Assembly (NCBI GenBank): GCA_910584635.1 | Contig: CAJUBA010000002.1 | Coordinates: forward strand, 1-64,000 | Length of the DNA: 64,000 bases | Source of the DNA: an uncultured Christensenella sp. | GTDB lineage: Bacteria; Bacillota; Clostridia; Christensenellales; UBA3700 | Direction of reading: 5' to 3' | In this document: in pieces, positions 53,366 through 61,422 of the stretch | Layout of the letters: every line of letters begins with the position of its first letter | Position numbering within the stretch: the stretch's first letter is position 1 | Position numbers and translations under genes: made by a program | Notes under the pieces: generated by a model | What the model was told of the DNA's origin: nothing | Database searches by the model: none | What the model saw: the letters and a program-made list of their open reading frames with translations, nothing else

Positions 53366-53394
53366 TTAAAAAAGACTTGCAACGTAGCAAGTCT
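53366..53394 (-). terminator. Riboswitch-controlled terminator before thiD
   Basis: On the minus strand AGACTTGC-TACGTT-GCAAGTCT followed by six U. It lies between the TPP aptamer and the thiD ribosome site, so ligand binding should favour termination. Confidence 0.85.
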
Positions 53395-53412
53395 GTTCTC
53401 CTCAAAAAAATC

Positions 53413-53492
53413 AATGCTTCCTACGTCGGTGTTAACCGTCAGGTTCAAAGGGTCAGGTTTTACCTTCTCAACTCCGAAGAGTCCCCCTGCAA
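53413..53492 (-). ncRNA. TPP riboswitch (THI element)
   Basis: On the minus strand the conserved pieces appear in order: GCAGGGGG near 53490, a GTTGAGA segment (consensus CTGAGA), ACCC-TTTGAACCTGA, GGTTAACACCG and CGTAGGAAGC near 53416. This is the thi-box consensus. It senses thiamine pyrophosphate and controls thiD-tenA-thiM-thiE through the adjacent terminator. Confidence 0.95.
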
Positions 53493-53517
53493 TTTATATT
53501 CGGTTTTCTTTATTTTA

Positions 53518-54180
53518 CTACCGAGCGAGCATTATGTCAAGATATTTTTTCAATTCTTTCACGCTGTCCGCTATTCTTTCCGCTCCGCACTGTTCAAGTT
53601 GCTCTCTCTTTCTGAATCCCCAACTGACGCCGATAAATCTCATATTACAGTTTCTTGCAAATTCGCAATCCACTTCGCTGTCGCCTATGTAAATTATATT
53701 ATCTTTTTCAATAGCGTCTTTTTCGCATACGAAATCGAATATCGCTCTGTCGGGCTTTGGCGCGATTCCGTCGCGGCTTCCGTAGACTCCGTCGAAAATA
53801 TCACCGAAAAACTGAGTTACGAGTTCCTGCGTAGCGCCGTCGTATTTATTGGATATAAGTATTATCTTACAGTCTTTGCTTTTAAGATATTTAAGCAATT
53901 CCAAAATACCTGAGTAAGGTCTAGTCGTAAGCGCTTTGTTTTTATTGTAATATTCTTGGAAAATACTTCTGCATTTTTCAAGTATTTCCACGTCTTCGCA
54001 CTTCATCAAATCTCTAAGAAGATTGCGTATACCGTGTCCGATAGCCATACGCACCTGTTCGGTAGTCTGTTCGGGAAATCCCAGACTTTTCAACGCGTAA
54101 TTAGCCGACAGCGCGAGATCGGGCAAAGTGTCAAGCACGGTTCCGTCAAGATCGAACATTACAGTCTTTTGCATTTTCAT
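53518..54180 (-). CDS. HAD phosphatase, phosphoglycolate-phosphatase-like
   Basis: 220 residues. HAD motifs: I VMFDLDGTVLDT, II ILISNKYDG, III the Lys in GIAPKPDRAIF, IV IIYIGDSEVDCEFARNC. A helical cap (residues ~15-85) places it in the Gph/PpaX-like subfamily I. Substrate unknown; likely a housekeeping sugar-phosphate or nucleotide phosphatase. It is downstream of thiN by 1 bp, so it might act on a thiamine-related phosphate, but no residue shows this. Confidence 0.85.
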   Translation of the reverse strand: MKMQKTVMFDLDGTVLDTLPDLALSANYALKSLGFPEQTTEQVRMAIGHGIRNLLRDLMKCEDVEILEKCRSIFQEYYNKNKALTTRPYSGILELLKYLKSKDCKIILISNKYDGATQELVTQFFGDIFDGVYGSRDGIAPKPDRAIFDFVCEKDAIEKDNIIYIGDSEVDCEFARNCNMRFIGVSWGFRKREQLEQCGAERIADSVKELKKYLDIMLAR

Positions 54181-54181
54181 A

Positions 54182-54790
54182 TCATTGTCCTTTTGTAAGT
54201 CTTATAAATATCAATACTCCGCCGTCAACGCTTATTTTGCATTCCTCGTCTGTGAATACATTGCTTACGCCAAGCGGAAAGGTATTGACAAGATTATAAT
54301 TCTGAATATTATACTTTGCGCCGGATACGCTTACCGAACATTTATCAAACGCGAAAAGCGAAAAGGTTTCGCCCGCCTGCGCGTTTTCTACCGTCAATTC
54401 ATCGGTAATAAACCTTACTTCGCAATCGCTATCCTCGAATACTATCGAAAGACCTTCTTTTGTAAAGCCGTGCGCCGTTTGCAAACAAGCGATAGTATGG
54501 TCCAATCTACCTCCCAATCCTCCGTAAATCACAAACTCTCCGTAACCTTTCTCCGCCATGTACTCGATAGCGAGCGACATATCGGTATAATCTTTTACGG
54601 GATTATGTTTTACTACGGGAATATTGTCGGGAACGTAGCCGAGCGAATCGAAGTCGCCCACAACGCAAAGTACGTCGGCAATATCTTTGACGTATTCGTA
54701 ACCGCCGTCTACCGCGACTACGTCGCCTTGTTCTTTAAGAAATTTTTCTTTGCAGAAATTCCCTCCGCCGACCAAGATGCACTTTTTCAT
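54182..54790 (-). CDS. thiN: Thiamine pyrophosphokinase
   Basis: 202 residues from ATG 54790. Motifs: AVDGGYEYV, VVGDFDSLGYVPD, HNPVKDYTDMSLAIEYM, YGGLGGRLDHTIACLQ are the standard TPK nucleotide and thiamine sites, and the C-terminal beta domain ends in GGVLIFI. It converts thiamine to TPP, the riboswitch ligand. The alcohol dehydrogenase stop codon overlaps just upstream. It is not under the riboswitch. Confidence 0.93.
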   Translation of the reverse strand: MKKCILVGGGNFCKEKFLKEQGDVVAVDGGYEYVKDIADVLCVVGDFDSLGYVPDNIPVVKHNPVKDYTDMSLAIEYMAEKGYGEFVIYGGLGGRLDHTIACLQTAHGFTKEGLSIVFEDSDCEVRFITDELTVENAQAGETFSLFAFDKCSVSVSGAKYNIQNYNLVNTFPLGVSNVFTDEECKISVDGGVLIFIRLTKGQ

Positions 54791-54792
54791 AT

Positions 54793-55998
54793 TCAACCCA
54801 TTAACTTTCTGTAAGTATCTTCAAGTTGTTTTTTGCTCATAAACTTAGGCACCGGATAAAGCGGATGCGCCTCCGCGTACGCTCTGTCTACCATGAGCGG
54901 AATATCCTCCTCTTTTATTGTATCAATAAACTTTTCGGGGATATTCATTTTCTTATTCATATCTTTTATCGCCTGAATAAACGCTTTGGCTTTTACCTCG
55001 TCGCTCTCTCCCGCGATACCTACGATATCCGCAAGTCTGGCAAGTTTTTTGTACACGCTTTCGCCGTAAAATTCCAATACAACCGGAAGAATAACGGAAT
55101 TGGCAAGTCCGTGAGGAGTGTGATAAAATCCGCCCAATGTATGCGCTATAGCGTGGACGTAACCTACGTACGCTCTGGTAAAAGCGACGCCCGCGTAATA
55201 AGAACCCGTCAGCATATTTTCTCTTGCTTTGAAATTACTTCCGTCCTCGTACGCGGCGACTAAATTTTCAAAAATCAGTTTAACGGCTTTTTCAGCCATG
55301 AGTTTGGTCTGAGAGGTATTGCTTTTTCCTATATACGCTTCGACCGCATGCGTAAGCGCGTCCATGCCGGTAGTCGAAGTGATATGAGGAGGCAAACCAA
55401 GCGTGAGCGAAGCGTCCATAACCGCGTAATGCGGAATAAGCGCATGGTCGTTGATAGCGTACTTTTCATGAGTTTGAGAATTGGAAATAACCGCGGCGAG
55501 CGTGGTTTCGCTTCCCGTGCCGGCAGTAGTCGGAATAGCAATGAACATCGGCATCTTTTTTCTTACTTTAAGAAGACCTTTCATTTTCGCAACAGGTTTT
55601 TTAGGACGCGCTACGCGCGCTCCGACTACCTTCGCGCAGTCCATTGAAGAACCGCCTCCCAAAGCGACAATGCAATCGCAAGCGTTGGCGTTGTATACTT
55701 TAAGCGCCTCTTCCACCGCGTCTATCGTGGGATTCGGCAAAACCTTGTCGTATACGGCAAGAGAAATCCCCTGTTCGGCGCAACCGTCTATGAAAGGCTG
55801 GGCCATTCCCAATTTCGAAATAGTCGGGCCTACGACGAGCAGAACGCTTTTGCGTCCGCTGTCTTTTATAAACTTCGCCAAGTCTTTTATTCCGCCTTCG
55901 AAATTCAAAAGTTTGGGCTGACGCCAAGGCAAAAACGGCGAAGCGACGTAAATTGTTTTCTGGAAAATTCTGTAACCCGCTTTTTGCAAAAAATTCAT
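54793..55998 (-). CDS. Iron-containing alcohol dehydrogenase
   Basis: 401 residues of the group III metal-dependent ADH family. NAD site CIVALGGGSSMDCAKVVGAR, AIPTTAGTGSETT, and metal ligands in MDALTHAVEAYIG and AHTLGGFYHTPHGLANS. It reduces an aldehyde or oxidises an alcohol; butanol, propanediol and methylglyoxal enzymes share this fold and cannot be distinguished here. AAAGGAG-type site before the ATG. Followed immediately by thiN and a phosphatase. Confidence 0.9.
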   Translation of the reverse strand: MNFLQKAGYRIFQKTIYVASPFLPWRQPKLLNFEGGIKDLAKFIKDSGRKSVLLVVGPTISKLGMAQPFIDGCAEQGISLAVYDKVLPNPTIDAVEEALKVYNANACDCIVALGGGSSMDCAKVVGARVARPKKPVAKMKGLLKVRKKMPMFIAIPTTAGTGSETTLAAVISNSQTHEKYAINDHALIPHYAVMDASLTLGLPPHITSTTGMDALTHAVEAYIGKSNTSQTKLMAEKAVKLIFENLVAAYEDGSNFKARENMLTGSYYAGVAFTRAYVGYVHAIAHTLGGFYHTPHGLANSVILPVVLEFYGESVYKKLARLADIVGIAGESDEVKAKAFIQAIKDMNKKMNIPEKFIDTIKEEDIPLMVDRAYAEAHPLYPVPKFMSKKQLEDTYRKLMG

Positions 55999-56080
55999 AA
56001 AAAAAATCTCCTTTATTAACCGCAGAAAAACGGCAAAATCTCAACATATTTATTATAGTTTATATTTAGGCAGATGTCAA

Positions 56081-56434
56081 TTAAAGTTTACTCAATGCCC
56101 TACCGTAAGATATATCCGCGAATTTTTTAAGAACATCGTCGTCAAAGTCTTTCAACGCTACGGTGCTTTTGTATTTTGCCTGCGCCGGCGGACAGTGCCA
56201 ACCTCTCGAAACCGTTTGGGGATAAGTTTCCCTTAAAAACAATGCGCTGTTTTCATCCGTCGAAAAAGTAAAAGAATCCTCGCCTTTCAAAGTAAAGATT
56301 TCCGCAAAAATTCTATTTTTACCATTCTCGGAATTTTTCACCTTGACGACTGCGTAATCTTCTCCCTTGAACGGAAAATCTAAATATGTATATGCTTTAT
56401 CAAGGCAGTACTGCAAAAGCGTTTGCTTGTCCAT
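56081..56434 (-). CDS. MmcQ/YjbR family protein
   Basis: 117 residues. The pattern DFPFKGEDYAVVKV, ENSALFLRETYPQTVSRGWH, a basic/aromatic middle and a C-terminal FADISYGRAL correspond to the MmcQ/YjbR (CyaY-like fold, putative DNA-binding) family. Function unknown. An AAAGGAGCG ribosome site precedes the ATG at 56434, 22 bp after the pseudouridine synthase stop. Confidence 0.8.
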   Translation of the reverse strand: MDKQTLLQYCLDKAYTYLDFPFKGEDYAVVKVKNSENGKNRIFAEIFTLKGEDSFTFSTDENSALFLRETYPQTVSRGWHCPPAQAKYKSTVALKDFDDDVLKKFADISYGRALSKL

Positions 56435-56456
56435 TTTCGCTCCTTTAACATGTATC

Positions 56457-57332
56457 TCATATAAATTCCGGCGAAGAGAAAAACTCCATCTTTCTGCCGT
56501 CTATCGGATGAATAAAAGAAATCCTTTTGCTGTGCAAAGCCTGTCTGTCCAGCATTTTGCCGTTGGGACAAACTATCGGACGGCAATTCGGGTTGTAAAG
56601 TCTATCGCAGCAAAGCGGATAACCCAGATAAGAAATATGTACTCTTATTTGATGCGTACGCCCTGTTTCCAAAGAAAACTCGCACGAAAAATATTCGTCA
56701 TATTGATTCAAAACGCGATAATGCGTAATCGCTCTGTCGCCGTCTTGCGCAACGCATCTTTTCATTCCATCTCCCGTTATTCTTTTGATAGGCTTATCTA
56801 TCAAACCGACTTCATCTCCGCAGAAATGACCTTCGCATAGCGCGACGTATTCTCTTTCGATATGACTTGAAGAAAGCCGACTGTGCGACAATTGGTTTTT
56901 AGCGACAATCATAAGTCCCGAAGTGTCCCTATCCAATCTGTTGACAGGTCTGTAAACAAAGTCCGTCCAAACGTTGGCAAGCGCGTTGGCAAGACTTCTT
57001 CCGTAATGATTTTTTACGGGTATTACCGCCATTCCCGCGCTCTTGTCGATTACAGCCAAATCCTCGTCTTCGTATACTATATTTACAGGGACGTCCCACT
57101 TCGGAATAGGTTTTATATTGTCGTCTTGAATGTAGATACAAATCCTTTCTCCGCAACTTACGTAATCAATGATTCTGATAGGCGTTTCTATTTCGGAAGT
57201 TATTTTACAGATTGCGCCTAAGCGTTTTCTCAAACCCGTCCTGATAGTCGAGGAAATTCCCTCCGCTTCAAGTATATCGTCGGCTTTCCCGTCAAATTTC
57301 GCAACGTACTCCAATCTGCGAACGCCGTTCAT
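56457..57332 (-). CDS. RluA family pseudouridine synthase
   Basis: 291 residues from ATG 57332 (AGAGAGGA upstream; an in-frame TTG at 57350 overlaps that site). An S4-like N-terminal region is followed by the catalytic core: VYEDEDLAVIDKSAGMAVIP, VYRPVNRLDRDTSGLMIVAK with the catalytic Asp, and RTHQIRVHISYLGYPLCCD. The usual His of HRLD is Asn here. It isomerises uridine in rRNA or tRNA. Its start overlaps the MGMT-like gene by a few bases of shared sequence. Confidence 0.9.
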   Translation of the reverse strand: MNGVRRLEYVAKFDGKADDILEAEGISSTIRTGLRKRLGAICKITSEIETPIRIIDYVSCGERICIYIQDDNIKPIPKWDVPVNIVYEDEDLAVIDKSAGMAVIPVKNHYGRSLANALANVWTDFVYRPVNRLDRDTSGLMIVAKNQLSHSRLSSSHIEREYVALCEGHFCGDEVGLIDKPIKRITGDGMKRCVAQDGDRAITHYRVLNQYDEYFSCEFSLETGRTHQIRVHISYLGYPLCCDRLYNPNCRPIVCPNGKMLDRQALHSKRISFIHPIDGRKMEFFSSPEFI

Positions 57333-57334
57333 AT

Positions 57335-57643
57335 CTAATCCTCTCTCCAAAGATATTTATCTAAATCCACGTAATAATTCTCATCGCAAACAACGCCCTC
57401 TTTCGCAAGCAGTTCCGCTTGAACGTCCTGACCGCCGAAAGCGAACGCGGGCGCAAGTCTTCCGTATCTGTTCACTACTCTGTGGCAGGGAATTATACCC
57501 GGCGAAGGATTGAAATGCAACGCGTAACCTACCGCTCTCGAAGCGCGGGGAGAACCTAATATTTTCGCTATCTGCCCGTAAGTCGCTACTTTTCCTTTGG
57601 GAATCAATACTACTACGGAATACACTTCGTCGTAAAAACTCAT
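57335..57643 (-). CDS. MGMT-like alkyltransferase domain protein
   Basis: 102 residues, only the C-terminal DNA-binding domain of O6-alkylguanine transferases: VVVLIPKGKVATYGQIAKIL, SPRASRAVGYALHFNP, and the active-site IPCHRVVNRYG. The cysteine of PCHR is present, unlike classical ATL proteins, where it is Trp or Ala. Such short forms may repair or flag alkylated bases for excision. AAGAGGTAT site before the ATG; operon-like with the pseudouridine synthase. Confidence 0.85.
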   Translation of the reverse strand: MSFYDEVYSVVVLIPKGKVATYGQIAKILGSPRASRAVGYALHFNPSPGIIPCHRVVNRYGRLAPAFAFGGQDVQAELLAKEGVVCDENYYVDLDKYLWRED

Positions 57644-57713
57644 AAATACCTCTTTTTAACATTATAACAAATAAATTATCTATTTTCTACTGTTTGGAAA
57701 ATCCTTTGAAAAT

Positions 57714-58577
57714 TTACATCGAACCTATTTGCGATAAATCGGACTTTGTCGCGTCGCGATTGTATCTTTTGAGCAAGTATAAGTCTTCGGGACCGTAAAT
57801 TCGGTTTTTGCCTTCGTTGCACGTCAAAGTCATTGCAATGCCTTTTTCTTTAAGCAACTCTTCGCTCTCTATGCAATATTTCCCGTAAGGATACGCGTAA
57901 ATATTCGAACTTATACCGATTTTTTTCAATTCTGCGACGAGTTTGTCCGTATCGTCGGAAAGCATCTTCTTATACTGTTCGCCATTCTCGCCTTTGAGTT
58001 TGCCTACTCCCAAACGAGGTTTGGTATTGTGCATAGCGTAAGAATGAAGACCTATTTCTATTAGATTCGACGCATTGGCGTCCGCAATATCTTTCCACCC
58101 GAAATAAGTGAAATCGCCTCCGTAAGGGTTATTCGTTTTATCAAGTCTGGTATAGTCGCCAACTACCGAAAAAAGTCCCGAATATCCGTATTCTTCCAAA
58201 AGAGGCAACGCGTATTTTATATTATTTAGATAACCGTCGTCAAAAGTCAAAACAACCGCTTTGTCAGGCAATTTCTTTCCTGCTTTAACGGTTCTTATTA
58301 CGTAATCGCAACTCACTACGTTGTAGCCGTGAGTTTTGAGATATTCAAAGTCCTTTCTTAAATGATTTTGATTTATGCAGTATACGCTTTCTCTTTTGTT
58401 TGGAGCCAAAGTATTGTGATACATCAATATACTTAATTCGCCAAGACATTCCCTATCTTGCGATACCGACTCGATTTCAATATTGTCTTCCGATGAAATA
58501 CTCTCGCTTGAAAATGCAAACGGGGCGATATACAATACCGCCAAGCATATAACCGCGATGACAAACACTTTCCTCAT
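57714..58577 (-). CDS. Polysaccharide deacetylase
   Basis: 287 residues. An N-terminal signal/anchor helix (VFVIAVICLAVLYIAPFAFS) precedes the NodB domain: LSILMYHNT, VVLTFDDGYLNN (catalytic Asp and metal Asp), IGLHSYAMHN (metal His) and YAYPYGKY. It removes acetyl groups from an extracellular polymer, probably peptidoglycan. It lies 52 bp after cwlD; CwlD and the deacetylase PdaA together make muramic lactam in spore cortex, so a sporulation role is plausible but unproven. Confidence 0.87.
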   Translation of the reverse strand: MRKVFVIAVICLAVLYIAPFAFSSESISSEDNIEIESVSQDRECLGELSILMYHNTLAPNKRESVYCINQNHLRKDFEYLKTHGYNVVSCDYVIRTVKAGKKLPDKAVVLTFDDGYLNNIKYALPLLEEYGYSGLFSVVGDYTRLDKTNNPYGGDFTYFGWKDIADANASNLIEIGLHSYAMHNTKPRLGVGKLKGENGEQYKKMLSDDTDKLVAELKKIGISSNIYAYPYGKYCIESEELLKEKGIAMTLTCNEGKNRIYGPEDLYLLKRYNRDATKSDLSQIGSM

Positions 58578-58629
58578 TTCATTTCCTCATTCGCGTATAT
58601 TGTGTTACTTAAAGGAATTATTATTCAAT

Positions 58630-59316
58630 TCAAGCGTTTACGGCGCTTGTCATTACTTCCGCTATACGTCGGCACAAATCTTCGCAATAACTTTGCGAAA
58701 GCAATAATTTTTCATCTTCGGGATTTGATATAAACCCGCATTCGATTATTATGGACGGAACTTTCACACATTTCGTAATATAAAGATCCCCGCTAATCGC
58801 TTCGTAATCGCTTCTGTTTCCGTAGACCGCATTGATATTTTCGTTAAGATAATTTTGCATTAGATAAGCGAAATCCTTGCCTACTCCGGTATCGTCGTAA
58901 AATACCTGAACTCCTCGTCTGGAAGTGTCCGAAAATCTATTGACGTGAAGACTTATTACCGCGGTCGGCTTCGCCTCGACGATTATTTTTTTTCTGGCTT
59001 GCATATCAAGTCTTTTCACGTTGTTTAGCGCGTCAGCGGTTTTGCGCGTCATAACGACTCCGAAGTTTCTCGAAGTAAGTTCTTTCTCCAAAATCTTGCT
59101 CATTTTAAGATTTATATCGCTTTCCTTTACGCCTGCCGAACCTACAACGCCCCCGTCAATTCCGCCGTGTCCCGCGTCTATAACGATCGTATGCTCGTAA
59201 ACAGGCGCAGACGCTTGCGCCGTTTTATATCCCAACAACGTCCCTGCTAATACGGTAATAAGCAATATCGCCGCTATCAAAAATATCAATCCGCGTTTTT
59301 TAATACAAACTATCAT
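58630..59316 (-). CDS. cwlD: N-acetylmuramoyl-L-alanine amidase, CwlD-like
   Basis: 228 residues from ATG 59316; upstream in-frame starts (TTG 59352) lie within a duplicated non-coding block and lack a ribosome site. One N-terminal helix (GLIFLIAAILLITVLAGTLL), then an Amidase_3 domain: IVIDAGHGGIDGG (Zn His), KESDINLKMSKILEKEL (Zn Glu), VISLHVNRFSD (Zn His) and PSIIIECGFISNPEDE (catalytic Glu). No cell-wall-binding repeats, as in CwlD. It cleaves the peptide from muramic acid in the cortex during sporulation. Confidence 0.87.
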   Translation of the reverse strand: MIVCIKKRGLIFLIAAILLITVLAGTLLGYKTAQASAPVYEHTIVIDAGHGGIDGGVVGSAGVKESDINLKMSKILEKELTSRNFGVVMTRKTADALNNVKRLDMQARKKIIVEAKPTAVISLHVNRFSDTSRRGVQVFYDDTGVGKDFAYLMQNYLNENINAVYGNRSDYEAISGDLYITKCVKVPSIIIECGFISNPEDEKLLLSQSYCEDLCRRIAEVMTSAVNA

Positions 59317-59351
59317 AATAGAATATATTTTGAAAAACTTCCATATATTCA

Positions 59352-59463
59352 AATGATAAAAATATTTTGGAATAATATAATTTCGAGATAGAAATCTTAA
59401 TTAAACAATTACGCCGTCGCTAAGTATTAGCGACGGCGATTTTTACTGCCTTAAAATGCAGAC
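59352..59463. repeat. purF 3' end and terminator, copy B of a duplication
   Basis: 112 bp nearly identical to 43266-43376, including the relics of the purF stop region and the terminator stem (59412-59445). No purF coding sequence precedes it here. It marks one boundary of the accessory island and covers the 3' end of the small gene at 59451-59732. Confidence 0.85.
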
Positions 59464-59732
59464 TTCCCCTTTTTTAGCCATCTTTGATATTCTTCCTCGC
59501 TCGCTTCCTGTTCGACAACCGTATACATATCTTTTATCGGTCCATCAAAATGCGTATCCAATTTTTCGTCTACGTATCTTACCATTTCTCCATATATTTG
59601 CCAAAACTTTTTATCTTCCTTCAGTTCCGCTAACCTGTCTATTGTTGCTAAACAATCATATACAGTGTGCCAAGCAAGCATTTGCTTTATGTAAATGGTC
59701 TTTGTTCTTTCTATTTTATTGTTATTTTCCAT
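59451..59732 (-). CDS. Small hypothetical protein
   Basis: 93 residues, mostly helical and charged: an Ile/Lys-rich start, MLAWHTVYDCLATIDRLAEL, KFWQIYGEMVRYVDEKLDTH and EASEEEYQRWLKKGKSAF. I do not recognise the family. Its last codons lie inside the duplicated purF-tail block, so its 3' end may have been created by that duplication. The ribosome site is weak (AGGG). Confidence 0.5.
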   Translation of the reverse strand: MENNNKIERTKTIYIKQMLAWHTVYDCLATIDRLAELKEDKKFWQIYGEMVRYVDEKLDTHFDGPIKDMYTVVEQEASEEEYQRWLKKGKSAF

Positions 59733-59756
59733 TTTACCCTAACCCAGATATATATT

Positions 59757-59912
59757 TCCGACCAAGCGCGAAATCTTCGCTTTGCTCCGATTTTAGTCGA
59801 ACTAAATACGGATAATGAATAGATTAGATTCTTCGACTACGCTTATTCATCCGTCATTCTGAGCGTAGTCGAAATATCTAGTCTAATGCCGTAGGCTATC
59901 CGTAAATCAATT
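59757..59912. repeat. Dispersed repeat block
   Basis: Contains ATTTTAGTCGAACTAAATACGG, shared in part with 43.6 and 60.4 kb, and an inverted pair of TTCGACTACGC and GCGTAGTCGAA modules around CCGTCATTCTGA. No ORF. Confidence 0.7.
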
Positions 59913-59985
59913 ATATTATGTCCAATAGCGATAAGTCAAGTATTATATCGCCAATAGACATATACTACATGTATAGGTGGCTAAA

Positions 59986-60216
59986 ATGATTAATTTGACT
60001 CAAATACATGATAAGTTAGCGGACGCTCTTAAACATAGCGGTTTAACTCAAACCGAATTAGCCAATCGTCTAGGAGTTAAGCAATCAAATATTTCTCATT
60101 ATATAAAGGGAGATAAAATGCCCGCCCTTGATACTTTTGCTAACATTTGCGCTATTTTAGACATTGATTCTAATGACATACTCTGTATTACGCAAACAGT
60201 TGATAAAATTAAATAG
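59986..60216 (+). CDS. Small XRE-family regulator
   Basis: 76 residues from ATG 59986 (ATAGGTGG upstream; the frame can be opened at GTG 59977). HTH core LTQTELANRLGVKQSNISHY, then IKGDKMPALDTFANICAILD and DSNDILCI. Paralogue of the regulator at 32960. Surrounded by dispersed repeats. Its target is not evident; the convergent-promoter region downstream is a candidate. Confidence 0.82.
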   Translation: MINLTQIHDKLADALKHSGLTQTELANRLGVKQSNISHYIKGDKMPALDTFANICAILDIDSNDILCITQTVDKIK

Positions 60217-60672
60217 AAAATATTTTCAAATGCAACAATAAATCGAAATTAACAACCATTTTTTTACTGTTATTTAATTAGTTAGATATTTCGACTACGC
60301 TTCGCTCCGCTCAATGGGCGTTCACTACGACTTAATGGTGCGCAATTACATTTAATAAAATATAATTGCTAATCTTTCAGTCGAGTTCCCGCCTAGCCGA
60401 CCAGTCGTAAAATCTACGCTTTGCTTCGATTTTAGTCGGACTTAATTATACGGATAGCCTATCGGCATTCAACTTAGATATTTCGACTACGCTTCGCTCC
60501 GCTCAATATGACGGGAGAATTAACTAACCCACCTCTATTATTTATCCGTCATTCTGAGCGTAGCGTATGCGTAGTCAAAGAGTTTAATCTATTTATTAAC
60601 CATTTAATTCTACTAAAATCCAAGCAAAGCCTAGATTTTACGTCCGTTCGCGGTAAACGCGCGGTCAACCCA
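60217..60672. repeat. Dispersed repeat region without genes
   Basis: 60282-60518 is the partner of 43476-43703 with small indels. A further diverged CATTCTGAGCGTAG module lies near 60548. No credible coding sequence. Confidence 0.75.
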
Positions 60673-60701
60673 TTGACAAGTGTCGAAATTTGAACTATAA
60701 T
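60673..60701 (+). promoter_or_regulatory. Perfect-consensus promoter, rightward
   Basis: TTGACA (60673-60678), exactly 17 bp, TATAAT (60696-60701). Predicted start near 60708. No ribosome site plus ORF follows within 200 bp. Confidence 0.75.
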
Positions 60702-60790
60702 GAAACTGTCGCATAACACATAGGGCAAATTGGCACCTGCCAACGGTATTAGATAATATGTACCTACTATTTTTTCGTAGGTATAGTTAT
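60702..60790. ncRNA. Candidate non-coding RNA between convergent promoters
   Basis: Both strands of this roughly 80-nt stretch would be transcribed. It can form TTGG-CACCTG-CCAA and a stronger TACCTAC-TATTTTTTC-GTAGGTA stem-loop (near 60760-60783). It encodes no protein with a start and ribosome site. The arrangement recalls antisense RNA control or a decayed tracrRNA/CRISPR-type element; neither is shown. Confidence 0.4.
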
Positions 60791-60819
60791 ATTATATCGA
60801 TTAACATCTATATTGTCAA
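60791..60819 (-). promoter_or_regulatory. Perfect-consensus promoter, leftward
   Basis: On the minus strand TTGACA (60819-60814), exactly 17 bp, TATAAT (60796-60791). It faces the promoter at 60673, so their transcripts overlap by about 75 nt. Confidence 0.75.
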
Positions 60820-60981
60820 GCAATTTTTAGATTATGCTCTATAAATATTTTACGGTGATGGACACTTTTTTTGTTGGCGACAGTAAACAAAGATTTTGTA
60901 TAACAACTTAGCACTATGTTGATTAGAATTTGCCTATACGGTTATACAAATAAATAAACAAGTACGCACAAAGGGTAAAAA

Positions 60982-61422
60982 ATGACCGAAATAACTAAAC
61001 GAATTCTTAATCTAATAAAAGAGAGAAATCTAAACGCTCATAAAGTCGAAGTAGGAGCGTGCTTACCGAACGCAAGCATACAGTCATGGACAAAAGACAA
61101 AATAAGAAAAGATGGTTCTATTACCGAAACTACTCCGTCTACAGAGTCTATTATAAAACTTGCCAAATTTTTTAACGTGTCTGCCGATTATTTACTCTGT
61201 TTGACAGACGAGCCAAGACCGCTTAAAACATCCGATAAAGAAAAACCAAACGCTTTTGCTCTTTCTACTAAACTTGCGCAACTTTTAGAAGACAAGGATT
61301 TTGCCAATTTTGCGAAATTATACAATGCCTTAAACAGCGAATACCAAAAGCAAGTTTACGCTTATATTCTCGGTGTAGCAACTACTCTTGGTTTAGATAT
61401 TGCGAAAATTTTAGAAAAATAA
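60982..61422 (+). CDS. XRE-like HTH regulator of the island
   Basis: 146 residues. The N-terminal ~70 residues are an HTH domain (RILNLIKERNLNAHKVEVGA, SIIKLAKFFNVSADYLLCLT); the C-terminal half is helical (ALSTKLAQLLEDKDFANFAK, VYAYILGVATTLGLDIAKIL). The ribosome site AAAGGG is 5 nt before the ATG. It lies directly upstream of the ATPase/TOPRIM pair and may control it through the dyad around 61582-61604. Phage-repressor-like architecture without an obvious protease domain. Confidence 0.8.
   Translation: MTEITKRILNLIKERNLNAHKVEVGACLPNASIQSWTKDKIRKDGSITETTPSTESIIKLAKFFNVSADYLLCLTDEPRPLKTSDKEKPNAFALSTKLAQLLEDKDFANFAKLYNALNSEYQKQVYAYILGVATTLGLDIAKILEK

Noticed and set aside
43377..60620. CRISPR array in the repeat-rich regions
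   Set aside because: Modules vary in length, orientation and spacing, there are no regular spacers, and no cas genes are present.
60549..60743. 64-codon minus-strand frame within the island
   Set aside because: It opens at TTG without a ribosome site and runs through dispersed repeats; more likely a by-product of the non-coding element.
60702..60981. Retron msr/msd-like RNA
   Set aside because: There is no reverse transcriptase in the window and the stem-loops do not show the paired a1/a2 layout.
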